Positions 25,592-33,779 of a stretch of 64,000 nucleotides of DNA are shown here, in pieces. Position 1 is the stretch's first letter; each line of letters opens with the position of its first letter. The position numbers and the translations under genes were made by a program. The notes under the pieces are model-generated. The model ran no database searches. It had not been told where the DNA came from and saw nothing but the letters and a program-made list of their open reading frames with translations. This DNA is from Pseudomonas sp. UBA4617 (GTDB lineage Bacteria > Pseudomonadota > Gammaproteobacteria > Pseudomonadales > Pseudomonadaceae). Location of the stretch: contig NZ_DGIR01000046.1 in NCBI RefSeq assembly GCF_002386445.1, forward strand, positions 62,001-126,000, in the 5' to 3' direction.

Positions 25592-26932
25592 CTAATCCAG
25601 CTTGAGCACCTTGGCCAGCACGATCTTCGGCCCTTTCATCTTCTTGATGATGATGCGCAGCCCTTCGACCTCCAGCACTTCCTCTTCTTCAGGCACGCGC
25701 TTGAGCGTCTCATACACCAGCCCGGCCAGGGTCTCAGCCTCGATGTGGTCAAGGTCGACACCCAGCAGGCGCTCGACCTTGAACAGCGGCGTGTCGCCGC
25801 GAACCAGCAGCTTGCCCGGCTGGTAGGCGAGAATGCCGCGCTCGGCCTTGCGGTGCTCGTCCTGGATGTCGCCGACCAGCACTTCCAGCACGTCTTCCAT
25901 GGTCAGGTAACCAATCACCTTGCCATCGGCCTCTTCCACCAGCACGAAATGCGCGCCGCCCTTGCGGAACTGCTCCAGCAACTGCGCCAGCGGCATGTGC
26001 CGCGACACACGCTCCAGTGGCCTGGCGAGGTCGTCCAGGTCGATGGTTTCGGGCAGGTGCTCCAGTTCTGCCAGCTCCAGCAGCAAGTCCTTGATGTGCA
26101 GCAGGCCGGTGAATTCCTCGCGCTCGGCGTCGTACACCGGGTAGCGGCTGAACTTGTGGCGACGCACCAGCGCCAGTATCTGCTTCAGCGGCGCATGGGC
26201 ATCGATGCTGACCATGTCCTCGCGCGAGTTGGCCCAGTCGACCACCTCCAGCTCGCCCATTTCCACAGCCGAGGCCAGCACGCGCATGCCCTGGTCGCTG
26301 GGGTCCTGGCCACGGCTGGAGTGCAGGATCAGCTTCAGTTCTTCACGGCTGTAGTGGTGCTCGTGATGCGGGCCGGGTTCACCCTGGCCGGCAATGCGCA
26401 GGATGGTGTTGGCGCTGGCATTGAGCAGGTAGATGGCCGGGTACATTGCCCAGTAGAACAGGTACAGCGGCACGGCGGTCCACAGTGACAGCAGCTCGGG
26501 CTTGCGGATTGCCCAGGACTTGGGCGCCAGTTCGCCGACCACGATGTGCAGGTACGAGATGACGAAGAACGCGACGAAGAACGAGATGGCCTTGACCAGC
26601 TCGGGCGTGTCGACGCCCAGGTAGGCCAGCAAAGGTTCCAGCAAGTGGGCGAAGGCGGGCTCGCCGACCCAACCCAGGCCAAGGGAGGCGAGGGTAATGC
26701 CGAGCTGGCAGGCCGACAGGTAGGCGTCAAGCTGGTTGTGTACCTTGCGCAGGATGTTGCCGCGCCAGCCATGCAGCTCGGCGATGGACTCGACGCGGGT
26801 GGCCCGCAGCTTGACCATGGCGAATTCGGCGGCAACGAAGAAACCGTTGAGCAGCACCAGCAGCAGGGCAAAGATGATCATGCCGAAGTCGGCGAATAAC
26901 GAGGTGAGGCTGAAACCAGGGGAAGGGTCCAT
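25592..26932 (-). CDS. CNNM/DUF21 membrane protein with CBS pair and CorC domain (hemolysin family)
   Basis: A 446-residue inner-membrane protein. Residues 10-200 form the DUF21 transmembrane domain (FGMIIFALLLVLLNGFFVAAEFAMV, QLDAYLSACQLGITLASLGLGW). Two CBS motifs follow (SREDMVSIDAHAPLKQILALVRRHKFSRYPVYD and the second around LVEEADGKVIGYLTMEDVLE), then a CorC_HlyC domain at the end. Family knowledge: CNNM/CorC proteins move or regulate magnesium and cobalt. The hemolysin label is historical. MDPSPGF is taken as the start; the frame is open 34 codons farther, through the phoR terminator. Confidence 0.9.
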   Translation of the reverse strand: MDPSPGFSLTSLFADFGMIIFALLLVLLNGFFVAAEFAMVKLRATRVESIAELHGWRGNILRKVHNQLDAYLSACQLGITLASLGLGWVGEPAFAHLLEPLLAYLGVDTPELVKAISFFVAFFVISYLHIVVGELAPKSWAIRKPELLSLWTAVPLYLFYWAMYPAIYLLNASANTILRIAGQGEPGPHHEHHYSREELKLILHSSRGQDPSDQGMRVLASAVEMGELEVVDWANSREDMVSIDAHAPLKQILALVRRHKFSRYPVYDAEREEFTGLLHIKDLLLELAELEHLPETIDLDDLARPLERVSRHMPLAQLLEQFRKGGAHFVLVEEADGKVIGYLTMEDVLEVLVGDIQDEHRKAERGILAYQPGKLLVRGDTPLFKVERLLGVDLDHIEAETLAGLVYETLKRVPEEEEVLEVEGLRIIIKKMKGPKIVLAKVLKLD

Positions 26933-26969
26933 GATGGAGTTTTTACGGGTTCCGTCTTTGGGATAGAGA

Positions 26970-26997
26970 GAAAAAAAGTGCCAGCTCTGGCTGGCAC
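26970..26997 (-). terminator. Intrinsic terminator of phoBR
   Basis: On the minus strand GTGCCAG-n5-CTGGCAC (plus 26979-26985 and 26991-26997) is followed by seven T residues. It lies about 110 bases after the phoR stop and immediately upstream of the next gene on that strand. Confidence 0.85.
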
Positions 26998-27056
26998 AGG
27001 GGGTCCAATGTAGCGGCTGGGGCGGCAAAAGCAAAGGGTGGTGGTCTTATCAGGGC

Positions 27057-27099
27057 CGCTGCAGGAACGGGCGTGCCCGCCAAGGGCTGCGCTGCAGCG
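27057..27099. repeat. REP-like palindrome after phoR
   Basis: CGCTGCAG at the left and CTGCAGCG at the right enclose ACGGGCGTGCCCGCC, a REP-type inner stem. The end abuts the phoR stop. Confidence 0.5.
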
Positions 27100-27105
27100 A
27101 CGATA

Positions 27106-28413
27106 TCAGCCCTTCGGGTTAGCCAATTGTGCCGGTGCAAAATGACAGGTAAAGGTGCTGCCGTGCCCCGGCACGCTGCTGATCTCCAGCCGGCCGCGGT
27201 GGCGCATCAACACATGCTTGACGATCGCCAGCCCCAGCCCGGTGCCGCCGGTATTCGATGCGCGGCTGGAGTCGACCCGGTAGAAGCGTTCGGTCAGGCG
27301 CGGCAGGTGCTTGGCATCGATCCCTACCCCAGTGTCCTGCACCGACAGGTGCGCGCCCTGGGCGTCGGCCCACCAGCGAATACGGATGCTGCCCTCGTCC
27401 TGGGTATACTTCACCGCGTTGAATACCAGGTTGGAGAAGGCACTGCGCAGCTCCGATTCGCTGCCCTTGAGCTTCACCCCGGGTGCGGCTTCAAGGCTGA
27501 TGCGCTGGTTGCGCGGCCCGGACAGGGCCTGGGCGTCATTCTTGATCGCCGCGAGCAAGGCATCGACCGCCACCGGCTGGTTGTCCGACGGGTAGTCGGT
27601 GGCCTCCAGCTTGGCCAGCAGCAGCAGGTCGTTGAGCAGGGTCTGCATGCGTGACCCCTGCTGGCTCATCTGCTGCAGGGCACGGTTCCAGCGCGGGTTC
27701 ACGTCTTCGACGTTGTCGAGCAGGGTCTCCAGGTAACCGGTGATTACCGTCAGCGGTGTGCGCAGCTCGTGGGACACGTTGGCGACGAAGTCCTTGCGCA
27801 TCTGTTCCAGCTGGTGGATGCGGGTGACGTCACGCACCAGCATCAGGTGTTCGTTGTTGCCATAGCGCGTGATGTGCAGCTGCAAGCGCATGCGGTCGTT
27901 GATTGGCGACGGGATTTCCAGCGGTTCGAGGTAGTTCTCCGCCTCGAAGTATTCCTTGAAGCGCGGGTGGCGCACCAGGTTGGTGACCTGCTGGCCACCG
28001 TCCTGTGGGGTCTTGAAGCCCAGCAAGGTTTCGGCGGCGCGGTTCCACCATTCCAGGTTGCTGTCGCTGTCGAGCATGATCACCGCGTCACGCAGCGCGG
28101 CGGTGGACTCCTGTACCCGGTCGATCACCGCCTGCAGGCGGCCGCGCACGCGCTGGTCGCGGCGTTGCAGGTGATAGATGCTGTCGAACACCTCGCCCCA
28201 CAGGCCGTAGCCATCGGGCGGTGCTTCATCGGGTTGGTGGTTGCGCAGCCAGTCGTGCAGGCGTAACAGTTGCTTGAGGGTCCAGCCCAGGTAGAGCGCC
28301 AGGCCGATGGCCAGGCTCCAGCCATAGTAGCCGCTGACCAGCCCGCCGATCAGGCAGACGGTAATCAGCAGCAGCAGGTGGCGAATCAGGGTGGCGTGCC
28401 AGTTCTGGTTCAA
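27106..28413 (-). CDS. phoR: Phosphate regulon sensor histidine kinase
   Basis: A 435-residue membrane kinase. Two hydrophobic segments near the N-terminus (LIRHLLLLITVCLIGGLVSGYYGWSLAIGLALYLG), a linker, a PAS domain (about 105-205), then HisKA with the phospho-acceptor in VSHELRTPL and an HATPase_c domain (NLVFNAVKYT N-box, DTGVGID G1, GTGLGLAIVKH G2). It senses the Pst/PhoU state and phosphorylates PhoB. The start is TTG at 28413 with AAGGA 7 bases upstream; an upstream in-frame TTG is possible, and the ATG just before it is followed by a stop. Co-transcribed with phoB (48-base gap). Confidence 0.93.
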   Translation of the reverse strand: MNQNWHATLIRHLLLLITVCLIGGLVSGYYGWSLAIGLALYLGWTLKQLLRLHDWLRNHQPDEAPPDGYGLWGEVFDSIYHLQRRDQRVRGRLQAVIDRVQESTAALRDAVIMLDSDSNLEWWNRAAETLLGFKTPQDGGQQVTNLVRHPRFKEYFEAENYLEPLEIPSPINDRMRLQLHITRYGNNEHLMLVRDVTRIHQLEQMRKDFVANVSHELRTPLTVITGYLETLLDNVEDVNPRWNRALQQMSQQGSRMQTLLNDLLLLAKLEATDYPSDNQPVAVDALLAAIKNDAQALSGPRNQRISLEAAPGVKLKGSESELRSAFSNLVFNAVKYTQDEGSIRIRWWADAQGAHLSVQDTGVGIDAKHLPRLTERFYRVDSSRASNTGGTGLGLAIVKHVLMRHRGRLEISSVPGHGSTFTCHFAPAQLANPKG

Positions 28414-28461
28414 TTGACGGTCCTTGTACAACTACATGCAGCTTGGCGCTTTTGAACTCGA

Positions 28462-29151
28462 TCAGCTCTTGGTCGAGAAGCGGTAGCCGGTGCCCCGGAC
28501 GGTTTGTACCAGATTTTCGTAGGCCTCACCCAACGCCTTGCGCAGGCGGCGGATGTGTACGTCGACGGTGCGCTCTTCGACATAGACGTTGCCACCCCAC
28601 ACCTGGTCCAGCAACTGGCCACGGGTGTAGGCGCGCTCCTGGTGGGTCATGAAAAACTGCAGCAGGCGGTATTCGGTGGGGCCCATCTCGGCCGGCTTGC
28701 CGTCGATGGTCACGCGGTGGCTGATCGGGTCCAGCAGCAGGCCGCCGACCTCGATCGGTGCCTCGCTGTCGCTGGGGCCGGTGCGGCGCAGCACGGCTTT
28801 CAGGCGGGCAACCAGTTCACGTGGCGAGAACGGTTTGGTGATGTAGTCGTCGGCGCCCACCTCCAGGCCCTGGATCTTGTTGTCCTCTTCACCCTTGGCG
28901 GTGAGCATGATGATCGGAATGTCGCCGGTCAGCTCGTCGCGCTTGAGGCGGCGGGCCAACTCGATGCCGGAGGTGCCTGGCAGCATCCAGTCGAGCAGGA
29001 TCAGGTCCGGTTTGCGGTCGACGATGATCGCATGGGCCTGTTGGGAGTTTTCTGCTTCCAGGCAGTCATAGCCGGCCATTTCCAGGGCAACGGCGATCAT
29101 CTCGCGAATAGGCGCTTCGTCGTCGACGATCAGTATGTTCCTGCCAACCAT
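28462..29151 (-). CDS. phoB: Phosphate regulon response regulator
   Basis: A 229-residue OmpR-family regulator. The receiver has the acidic pair in LIVDDEAP, phospho-acceptor Asp54 in LILLDWMLPGTSG, and ITKPFSPRELVAR. The C-terminal winged helix contains MGPTEYRLLQFFMTHQERAYTRGQLLDQVWG and YVEERTVDVHIRRLRKALG, which binds the Pho box. The start MVGRNIL is in keeping with the family. A Pho box lies 53 bases upstream, so the operon is probably self-activated. Confidence 0.96.
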   Translation of the reverse strand: MVGRNILIVDDEAPIREMIAVALEMAGYDCLEAENSQQAHAIIVDRKPDLILLDWMLPGTSGIELARRLKRDELTGDIPIIMLTAKGEEDNKIQGLEVGADDYITKPFSPRELVARLKAVLRRTGPSDSEAPIEVGGLLLDPISHRVTIDGKPAEMGPTEYRLLQFFMTHQERAYTRGQLLDQVWGGNVYVEERTVDVHIRRLRKALGEAYENLVQTVRGTGYRFSTKS

Positions 29152-29204
29152 GCTCAAAACCTCTCCTGGATACGATGTCTTGGCCCGCATTAGATAACGG
29201 AATT

Positions 29205-29222
29205 ATTGCAGCTGTGTGACAG
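29205..29222 (-). promoter_or_regulatory. Pho box of phoBR
   Basis: On the minus strand CTGTCAC-ACAG-CTGCAAT gives two PhoB half sites with 7-4-7 spacing. A TTATCTAAT stretch 12-20 bases downstream can serve as the -10. Confidence 0.75.
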
Positions 29223-29322
29223 GCCGTTGGCCATTCTGGCGACATTCCATGACTGAACTAGGCTTGAAAGAGCCGCTTTTGCGGCATTCCGAACCCAATC
29301 CCCCGAAACAATGGTGAATCCA

Positions 29323-29694
29323 ATGACACGACAAACGCTGAGCTGGATGGCCCTTTTCACTGCGCTGGCGCTACCGGGGGTGGCCTGTGCCGAGCATGCG
29401 ATGGAGAAGGACGGCATGTTGGTCGACCATGCCGGCATGACCCTGTACACCTTCGACAAGGATGCGGGCGGCAAGTCGATGTGCAATGGCGAATGTGCCA
29501 AGAACTGGCCGCCCTTGATGGTCAAGGCCAATGACGAACCGGCCAAGGGCAAGTGGAGCGTGGTGATGCGCGATGACGGCGCCAAGCAGTGGGCCTATGA
29601 CGGCAAGCCGCTGTACACCTTCATCAAGGACAAGAAGACCGGGGATATGACCGGTGACGGCATGAAGGACGTCTGGCACGTCGCCAAGCCCTGA
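29323..29694 (+). CDS. Secreted repeat protein (Lipoprotein_15 / COG4315 family)
   Basis: A 123-residue protein with a signal peptide (MTRQTLSWMALFTALALPGVACA) and two copies of the short secreted repeat of this family (GMTLYTFDKDAGGKSMCNGECAKNWPP and GKPLYTFIKDKKTGDMTGDGMKDVWH). The CxGxCxxxWPP motif suggests a metal or disulfide site. Function is unknown. MTRQ is preferred because GGTGA lies before it; an ATG four codons upstream is in frame. It is divergent from phoB and shares the intergenic region that carries the Pho box. Confidence 0.82.
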   Translation: MTRQTLSWMALFTALALPGVACAEHAMEKDGMLVDHAGMTLYTFDKDAGGKSMCNGECAKNWPPLMVKANDEPAKGKWSVVMRDDGAKQWAYDGKPLYTFIKDKKTGDMTGDGMKDVWHVAKP

Positions 29695-29727
29695 AATTGT
29701 CGGGGCTGCACAGCAGCCCCACATTCC

Positions 29728-30618
29728 TCAGCGCAACGCGTAATCCAGCACCACTGCGATAAACACCAGCATCCCCGCCCAATGGTTGTGCAGGAACGCC
29801 TTGAAGCATGACTCCCGGTCCAGCTTGCGGGTCGACCAGTACTCCCAGGCAAAGCACGCCGCCGCGCCCAGCAGGCCCAGATGGAACCAGCCGCCCAGTT
29901 CGAAACGGTTACCCGCCAGCAACAGGCAGCCCAGCGAAAGCAGCTGCAAGGTCAGGATGATTGTGCGGTCGGCGTCGCCGAACAGTATCGCGGTCGATTT
30001 CACGCCAATCTTCAAATCGTCATCCCGGTCGACCATGGCGTAGTAGGTGTCGTAACCTACCGTCCACAGCAGATTGGCGATGTACAACAGCCAGGCACTG
30101 GCTGGCAGTTCACCACCCGCTGCGGTAAAGGCCATGGGAATGCCCCAGGAATAGGCCGCCCCGAGCACCACCTGCGGGTAGTAGGTGTAGCGCTTCATGA
30201 ATGGGTAGCAGAACGCCAGCGCCACCGCGCCGAACGATAGCCACACTGTGCGGCTGTTGGTACACAGCACCAGCAGGAAGCTGACTCCGACCAGGATAGC
30301 GAACAGCGCCAGCGCCTCGCGCGGACGGACCCGGCCACTGGCCAGGGGACGGTCGGCGGTGCGTTTGACGTGGCCGTCCACCTTGCGGTCGGCAAAGTCG
30401 TTGATGCAGCAGCCTGCAGCGCGCATCAGCACCACACCGAGGCCGAAAATCAGCACGTTGGCCAGGGTTGGCGAACCGTTCCCGGCAATCCAGACCGCCG
30501 ACAAGGTTGGCCACAGCAGCAGGTAGATCCCGATCGGCCGGTCCATGCGGCTGAGCTGGACAAAGTCCCAGGCCCGCGGGTGCAGGCGATTGAGCGACTT
30601 GAGCAGGTGCAGGTACAT
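29728..30618 (-). CDS. ubiA: 4-hydroxybenzoate octaprenyltransferase
   Basis: A 296-residue integral membrane prenyltransferase of ubiquinone synthesis, attaching a polyprenyl chain to 4-hydroxybenzoate. The two Mg-binding Asp motifs are NDFADRKVDGHVKRT and YDTYYAMVDRDDD, and about eight membrane helices are visible. Its ATG overlaps the ubiC stop by one base (TGATG), so ubiC and ubiA are translationally coupled and act in consecutive steps. Confidence 0.95.
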   Translation of the reverse strand: MYLHLLKSLNRLHPRAWDFVQLSRMDRPIGIYLLLWPTLSAVWIAGNGSPTLANVLIFGLGVVLMRAAGCCINDFADRKVDGHVKRTADRPLASGRVRPREALALFAILVGVSFLLVLCTNSRTVWLSFGAVALAFCYPFMKRYTYYPQVVLGAAYSWGIPMAFTAAGGELPASAWLLYIANLLWTVGYDTYYAMVDRDDDLKIGVKSTAILFGDADRTIILTLQLLSLGCLLLAGNRFELGGWFHLGLLGAAACFAWEYWSTRKLDRESCFKAFLHNHWAGMLVFIAVVLDYALR

Positions 30619-31175
30619 CAGCGGTTTTCCTCCTTGGCCGCTTGCCACAGGGCTGGCAGGAACACTTCCGCCACCAGCAGCTCCAGGCCGCCACGTTCGA
30701 AGCGTGAGCGGCGGCCCCACAGCGCGGCATGGGCGGCTTCGCCTGGTAGCCAGGCCTGCGGATAACTGCACACCTCGATGGGGTGGCGGATGAATGCCTG
30801 GTCGCAGAACAGCAGCTCGCCCAGCGAACGACTGCCCAGGGTTTCCAGGTCCAGCCCGCCACGCTCTAGGGCGCTGCGGCTGGCGACGCTGCGGGCGAAC
30901 ACCCAAGGTTGCTCATGGCCACGCAGGTACACCTCGCGCACCCAGCCTTCTGCCCCTGCGGCGATGCCCAGGGCCTCGCATTCGTCATCGCGCAGCGGTT
31001 GCCAGCCCTCGAACAGCGGCGTGACAGTGAAGTGATCGTCGGACAGGCGGGTCAGGCGGCGGGTGAGGGAGCCCTCGTCGAACAGCCAATCCAGGGTGGG
31101 CTGGTCGATGCCGGTCGCCAGCTGTGAATACGGCAGCCACGCGACAGCGGCTGCTTGCGGGGATTCGTACGACAC
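30618..31175 (-). CDS. ubiC: Chorismate--pyruvate lyase
   Basis: A 185-residue UbiC, which turns chorismate into 4-hydroxybenzoate and pyruvate, the first committed step to ubiquinone. Family motifs: WVREVYLRGHEQPWVFARSV, with the Arg and Glu that hold the product, and LGSRSLGELLF, then WGRRSRFERGGLELLVAEVFLPALW at the C-terminus. First gene of ubiCA, separated from rubA by a REP pair. Confidence 0.94.
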   Translation of the reverse strand: MSYESPQAAAVAWLPYSQLATGIDQPTLDWLFDEGSLTRRLTRLSDDHFTVTPLFEGWQPLRDDECEALGIAAGAEGWVREVYLRGHEQPWVFARSVASRSALERGGLDLETLGSRSLGELLFCDQAFIRHPIEVCSYPQAWLPGEAAHAALWGRRSRFERGGLELLVAEVFLPALWQAAKEENR

Positions 31176-31284
31176 GTCGGTCTGCTTGTTACAACCAGAG
31201 AGGCGGCGAGCTTAGCATGATTGCCCCGACTGCTTGCATACTGCTGGCGGGGCCGATACAAAGCCACCACGAATTGCGCTGGTT

Positions 31285-31350
31285 CTTCGCCGGTGAACCC
31301 GTCCCCACAGGCTACGCGGTCGCTGTAGGAGCGGCTTCAGCCACGAAGAG
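31285..31350. repeat. Two REP elements between ubiC and rubA
   Basis: TTCGCCGGTGAACCCGTCCCCACAGG-type core at 31285-31311 is followed by CTGTAGGAGCGGCTTCAGCC-type core at 31323-31350. They differ from each other, so they may belong to two REP subgroups. Confidence 0.7.
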
Positions 31351-31401
31351 GCGCTCAGCAGCCAACACCAAGCTCCAGCCCGAACCGAGGAAAGAGACCT
31401 G

Positions 31402-31569
31402 ATGAAAAAGTGGCAATGTATTGTCTGCGGCCTGATCTACGACGAGGCCGAAGGCTGGCCCGACGACGGCATCGCCCCTGGCACCCGCTGGGAAGATGTA
31501 CCGGAAGACTGGCTTTGTCCCGACTGTGGTGTCGGCAAGAGCGACTTTGAAATGATCTCCATCGGCTAA
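31402..31569 (+). CDS. rubA: Rubredoxin
   Basis: A 55-residue iron protein starting MKKWQCIVCG and ending EMISIG. The two Cys pairs CIVCG and CPDCG form the Fe(Cys)4 site, and the residues between (YDEAEGWPDDGIAPGTRWEDVPEDW) are typical of type 2 rubredoxins. It carries electrons from rubredoxin reductase to alkane or other hydroxylases, or to oxygen and peroxide detoxification in organisms without alkane use. The reductase gene follows after 16 bases. Confidence 0.95.
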   Translation: MKKWQCIVCGLIYDEAEGWPDDGIAPGTRWEDVPEDWLCPDCGVGKSDFEMISIG

Positions 31570-31585
31570 TCAAGGAAAGCACGAC

Positions 31586-32734
31586 ATGACGTCCCCTGTA
31601 GTAATCATCGGTACCGGCCTGGCGGGCTACAACCTGGCCCGTGAGTTTCGCAAGCTCGATACACAGACCCAGTTGCTGCTGATCACTGCCGATGACGGTC
31701 GCTCCTACTCCAAGCCCATGCTCTCCACCGGCTTCGCCAAGCAGAAGGATGCGGATGGCTTGTGCATGGCCGAACCGGGTGCCATGGCCGAACAACTGAA
31801 TGCCGAAATCCGTACCCATACCCGTATCAGCGGCATCGACCCTGGCCACAAGCGGCTGTGGATCGGTGAGGAGGCGGTGGAATACCGCGACCTGGTGCTG
31901 GCTGTGGGTGCGCAGACGGTACAGGTACCGATCGAGGGTGATGGCGGCGAACAGGTGTTTCCGATCAATGACCTGGAAGACTACGCGCGTTTTCGCGCCG
32001 CAGCCTCTGGCAAGCAGCGAGTGCTGATCCTCGGTGCCGGCCTGATCGGCTGTGAATTTGCCAACGACCTGAGCCTAGGCGGCTTCCAGGTCGATGTGGT
32101 GGCACCGTGCGAGCAAGTCATGCCGACCTTGCTGCACCCGGCAGCGGCCGCAGCCGTGCAGGCCGGGCTGGAAGGCTTGGGTGTCCGCTTCCACCTGGGC
32201 CCGGTGCTGGCTCGTCTGGAAAAGGTCGGCCAGGGCCTGGAAGCCCACCTGTCTGATGGCTGCGTGATCGCCTGCGACCTGGTGGTCTCGGCCATCGGCC
32301 TGCGCCCGCGCACCGACCTGGCTGCCGCCGCCGGCCTGCGAACCAACCGCGGGATCAGCGTGGACCGCCAGTTGCGCACCTCCCACGCCAATATCTTCGC
32401 CCTTGGCGATTGTGCCGAGGTCGATGGCATCAACCTGCTGTATGTCATGCCACTGATGAGCTGTGCCCGGGCGCTGGCACAAACCCTGGCCGGTAAGCCA
32501 ACAACGGTCGCCTACGGGCCGATGCCGGTCACGGTAAAAACCCCGGCCTGCCCACTCGTAGTCTCGCCGCCACCCCAGGGCCACGAAGGCACCTGGCAGC
32601 TCGAGGGGCAGGGCAGCGACCTCAAAGTGCTCTGCTTCGATGCCGACGGCAAGCTGCTGGGCTATGCCCTGACCGGATCAGCAGTCATGGACAAGCTGGC
32701 GTTGAATCGCCAGTTACCGGCTGTAATGGCGTAA
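31586..32734 (+). CDS. rubB: Rubredoxin--NAD(+) reductase
   Basis: A 382-residue FAD flavoprotein that passes electrons from NADH to rubredoxin. FAD-binding GTGLAGYNLAREF at the N-terminus, NAD-binding ILGAGLIGCEFANDL near residue 150, and the second FAD motif ANIFALGDCAEVDG near residue 270 are all intact. GGAAAGCACGAC precedes the ATG. It forms a two-gene operon with rubA. Confidence 0.93.
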   Translation: MTSPVVIIGTGLAGYNLAREFRKLDTQTQLLLITADDGRSYSKPMLSTGFAKQKDADGLCMAEPGAMAEQLNAEIRTHTRISGIDPGHKRLWIGEEAVEYRDLVLAVGAQTVQVPIEGDGGEQVFPINDLEDYARFRAAASGKQRVLILGAGLIGCEFANDLSLGGFQVDVVAPCEQVMPTLLHPAAAAAVQAGLEGLGVRFHLGPVLARLEKVGQGLEAHLSDGCVIACDLVVSAIGLRPRTDLAAAAGLRTNRGISVDRQLRTSHANIFALGDCAEVDGINLLYVMPLMSCARALAQTLAGKPTTVAYGPMPVTVKTPACPLVVSPPPQGHEGTWQLEGQGSDLKVLCFDADGKLLGYALTGSAVMDKLALNRQLPAVMA

Positions 32735-32921
32735 ATAGCTGGCGTTCTGTCGGATTTATCCTGTTGTTGCCTGCACAATGGCCGCCCAGATACTGGCGCG
32801 GCCCCCGTGCACGTGCCATCCTCAGTCCCGTCTGCCGCAGATTAGAGCCTGCGGTGCCTTGAGCGCTGCTCCCAGAGGCAGCACGGCATAACAACAAGAA
32901 TTCCGTCAAAGAGGCTTCACT

Positions 32922-33221
32922 ATGCGCAAACCAGAACTCGCCGCCGTCATCGCCGAAAAGGCCGATCTGACCAAGGAAAAGGCCAATCAGGTGTTGAATG
33001 CGATTCTCGACAGCATCACCGGTGCCTTGGACAAGGACACCGTGACCCTGGTCGGCTTCGGCACCTTCGAAAAACGTCATCGTGGCGCGCGTACCGGCAA
33101 GAACCCGCAAACCGGCCAACCGGTCAAGATCAAGGCCAGCAATACCGTTGCCTTCAAGCCAGGCAAGAACCTGCGGGACAGCGTCAACGTGCCTGCCAAA
33201 CCGGCCAAGAAAGGCAAATGA
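32922..33221 (+). CDS. hupA: DNA-binding protein HU, alpha-type
   Basis: A 99-residue HU-family protein that bends and compacts DNA in the nucleoid. It begins MRKPELAAVIAEKADLTKEKA, contains VTLVGFGTFEKRHRGARTGKNPQTGQ (dimer core and arm start) and KASNTVAFKPGKNLRDSVN, and ends with a lysine-rich tail PAKPAKKGK longer than in E. coli HU. P. putida has several HU paralogues; the assignment as hupA is by recall. The leader carries AACAACAAGAA about 25 bases upstream of the start. Confidence 0.9.
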   Translation: MRKPELAAVIAEKADLTKEKANQVLNAILDSITGALDKDTVTLVGFGTFEKRHRGARTGKNPQTGQPVKIKASNTVAFKPGKNLRDSVNVPAKPAKKGK

Positions 33222-33250
33222 TCGTGCGCTGACTTTTCAGTCCCAGCCAG

Positions 33251-33272
33251 ACGGGCGCCGCAAGGCGCCCGT
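33251..33272 (+). terminator. Hairpin terminator after hupA
   Basis: ACGGGCGCC-gcaa-GGCGCCCGT forms a perfect 9-bp stem 29 bases after the stop; the following T-tract is weak. Confidence 0.65.
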
Positions 33273-33368
33273 TATGCATTCTGCAGGCAAAATGTTTCGT
33301 ACCTGCATAAAAAGCTCTGAAAAAGGATAGAATGCGCGCTTTAGTCACGTTTAAATCGAGGCGCGTTG

Positions 33369-33779
33369 ATGAAGTTCCGCTTTCTTCTCTGGGCCATGGG
33401 ATGGTTGATGACCAGGGCCAGCCGTAACAACCCGGCATTCCAGCAGCAGCTCAAGGGCAAGGACCTGGTGTTCCAGATGCAGACCCTGGATGGCAAGGTC
33501 GCCCGGCACTTCATCGTCAACAACGAGCGCATCAGCAGCAAGGGCGGTGCCCACCCGCAGCCGGCCTTCGCCATTGCCTTCAAGGACGCCGCCTACGGTT
33601 TTGCCACGATGCAGGCGCGTAACAAGCAGCTGGCATTCATGCAGGGGATTCAGGACAAGCACATCCAGATCAAGGGCAACCCGGCGTTGGTGATGTGGTT
33701 CCAGGGGTTGATGAAGTACCTGAAGCCGAAGAAGCAGGGCCGAAACAATGGGGACCGCAAAGCGGCCCCAGGTTCTTAA
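33369..33779 (+). CDS. SCP2 sterol-binding-domain protein
   Basis: A 136-residue protein with an SCP2-like fold (FQMQTLDGKVARHFIVNNERISS and QLAFMQGIQDKHIQIKGNPALVMWFQGLMKYL). Family knowledge: SCP2 domains bind lipids or fatty acyl groups; in proteobacteria the exact role is unknown. A TAGAAT element at 33328 is a likely -10. Its TAA and the TAA of the convergent HDOD gene overlap by four bases. Confidence 0.85.
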   Translation: MKFRFLLWAMGWLMTRASRNNPAFQQQLKGKDLVFQMQTLDGKVARHFIVNNERISSKGGAHPQPAFAIAFKDAAYGFATMQARNKQLAFMQGIQDKHIQIKGNPALVMWFQGLMKYLKPKKQGRNNGDRKAAPGS

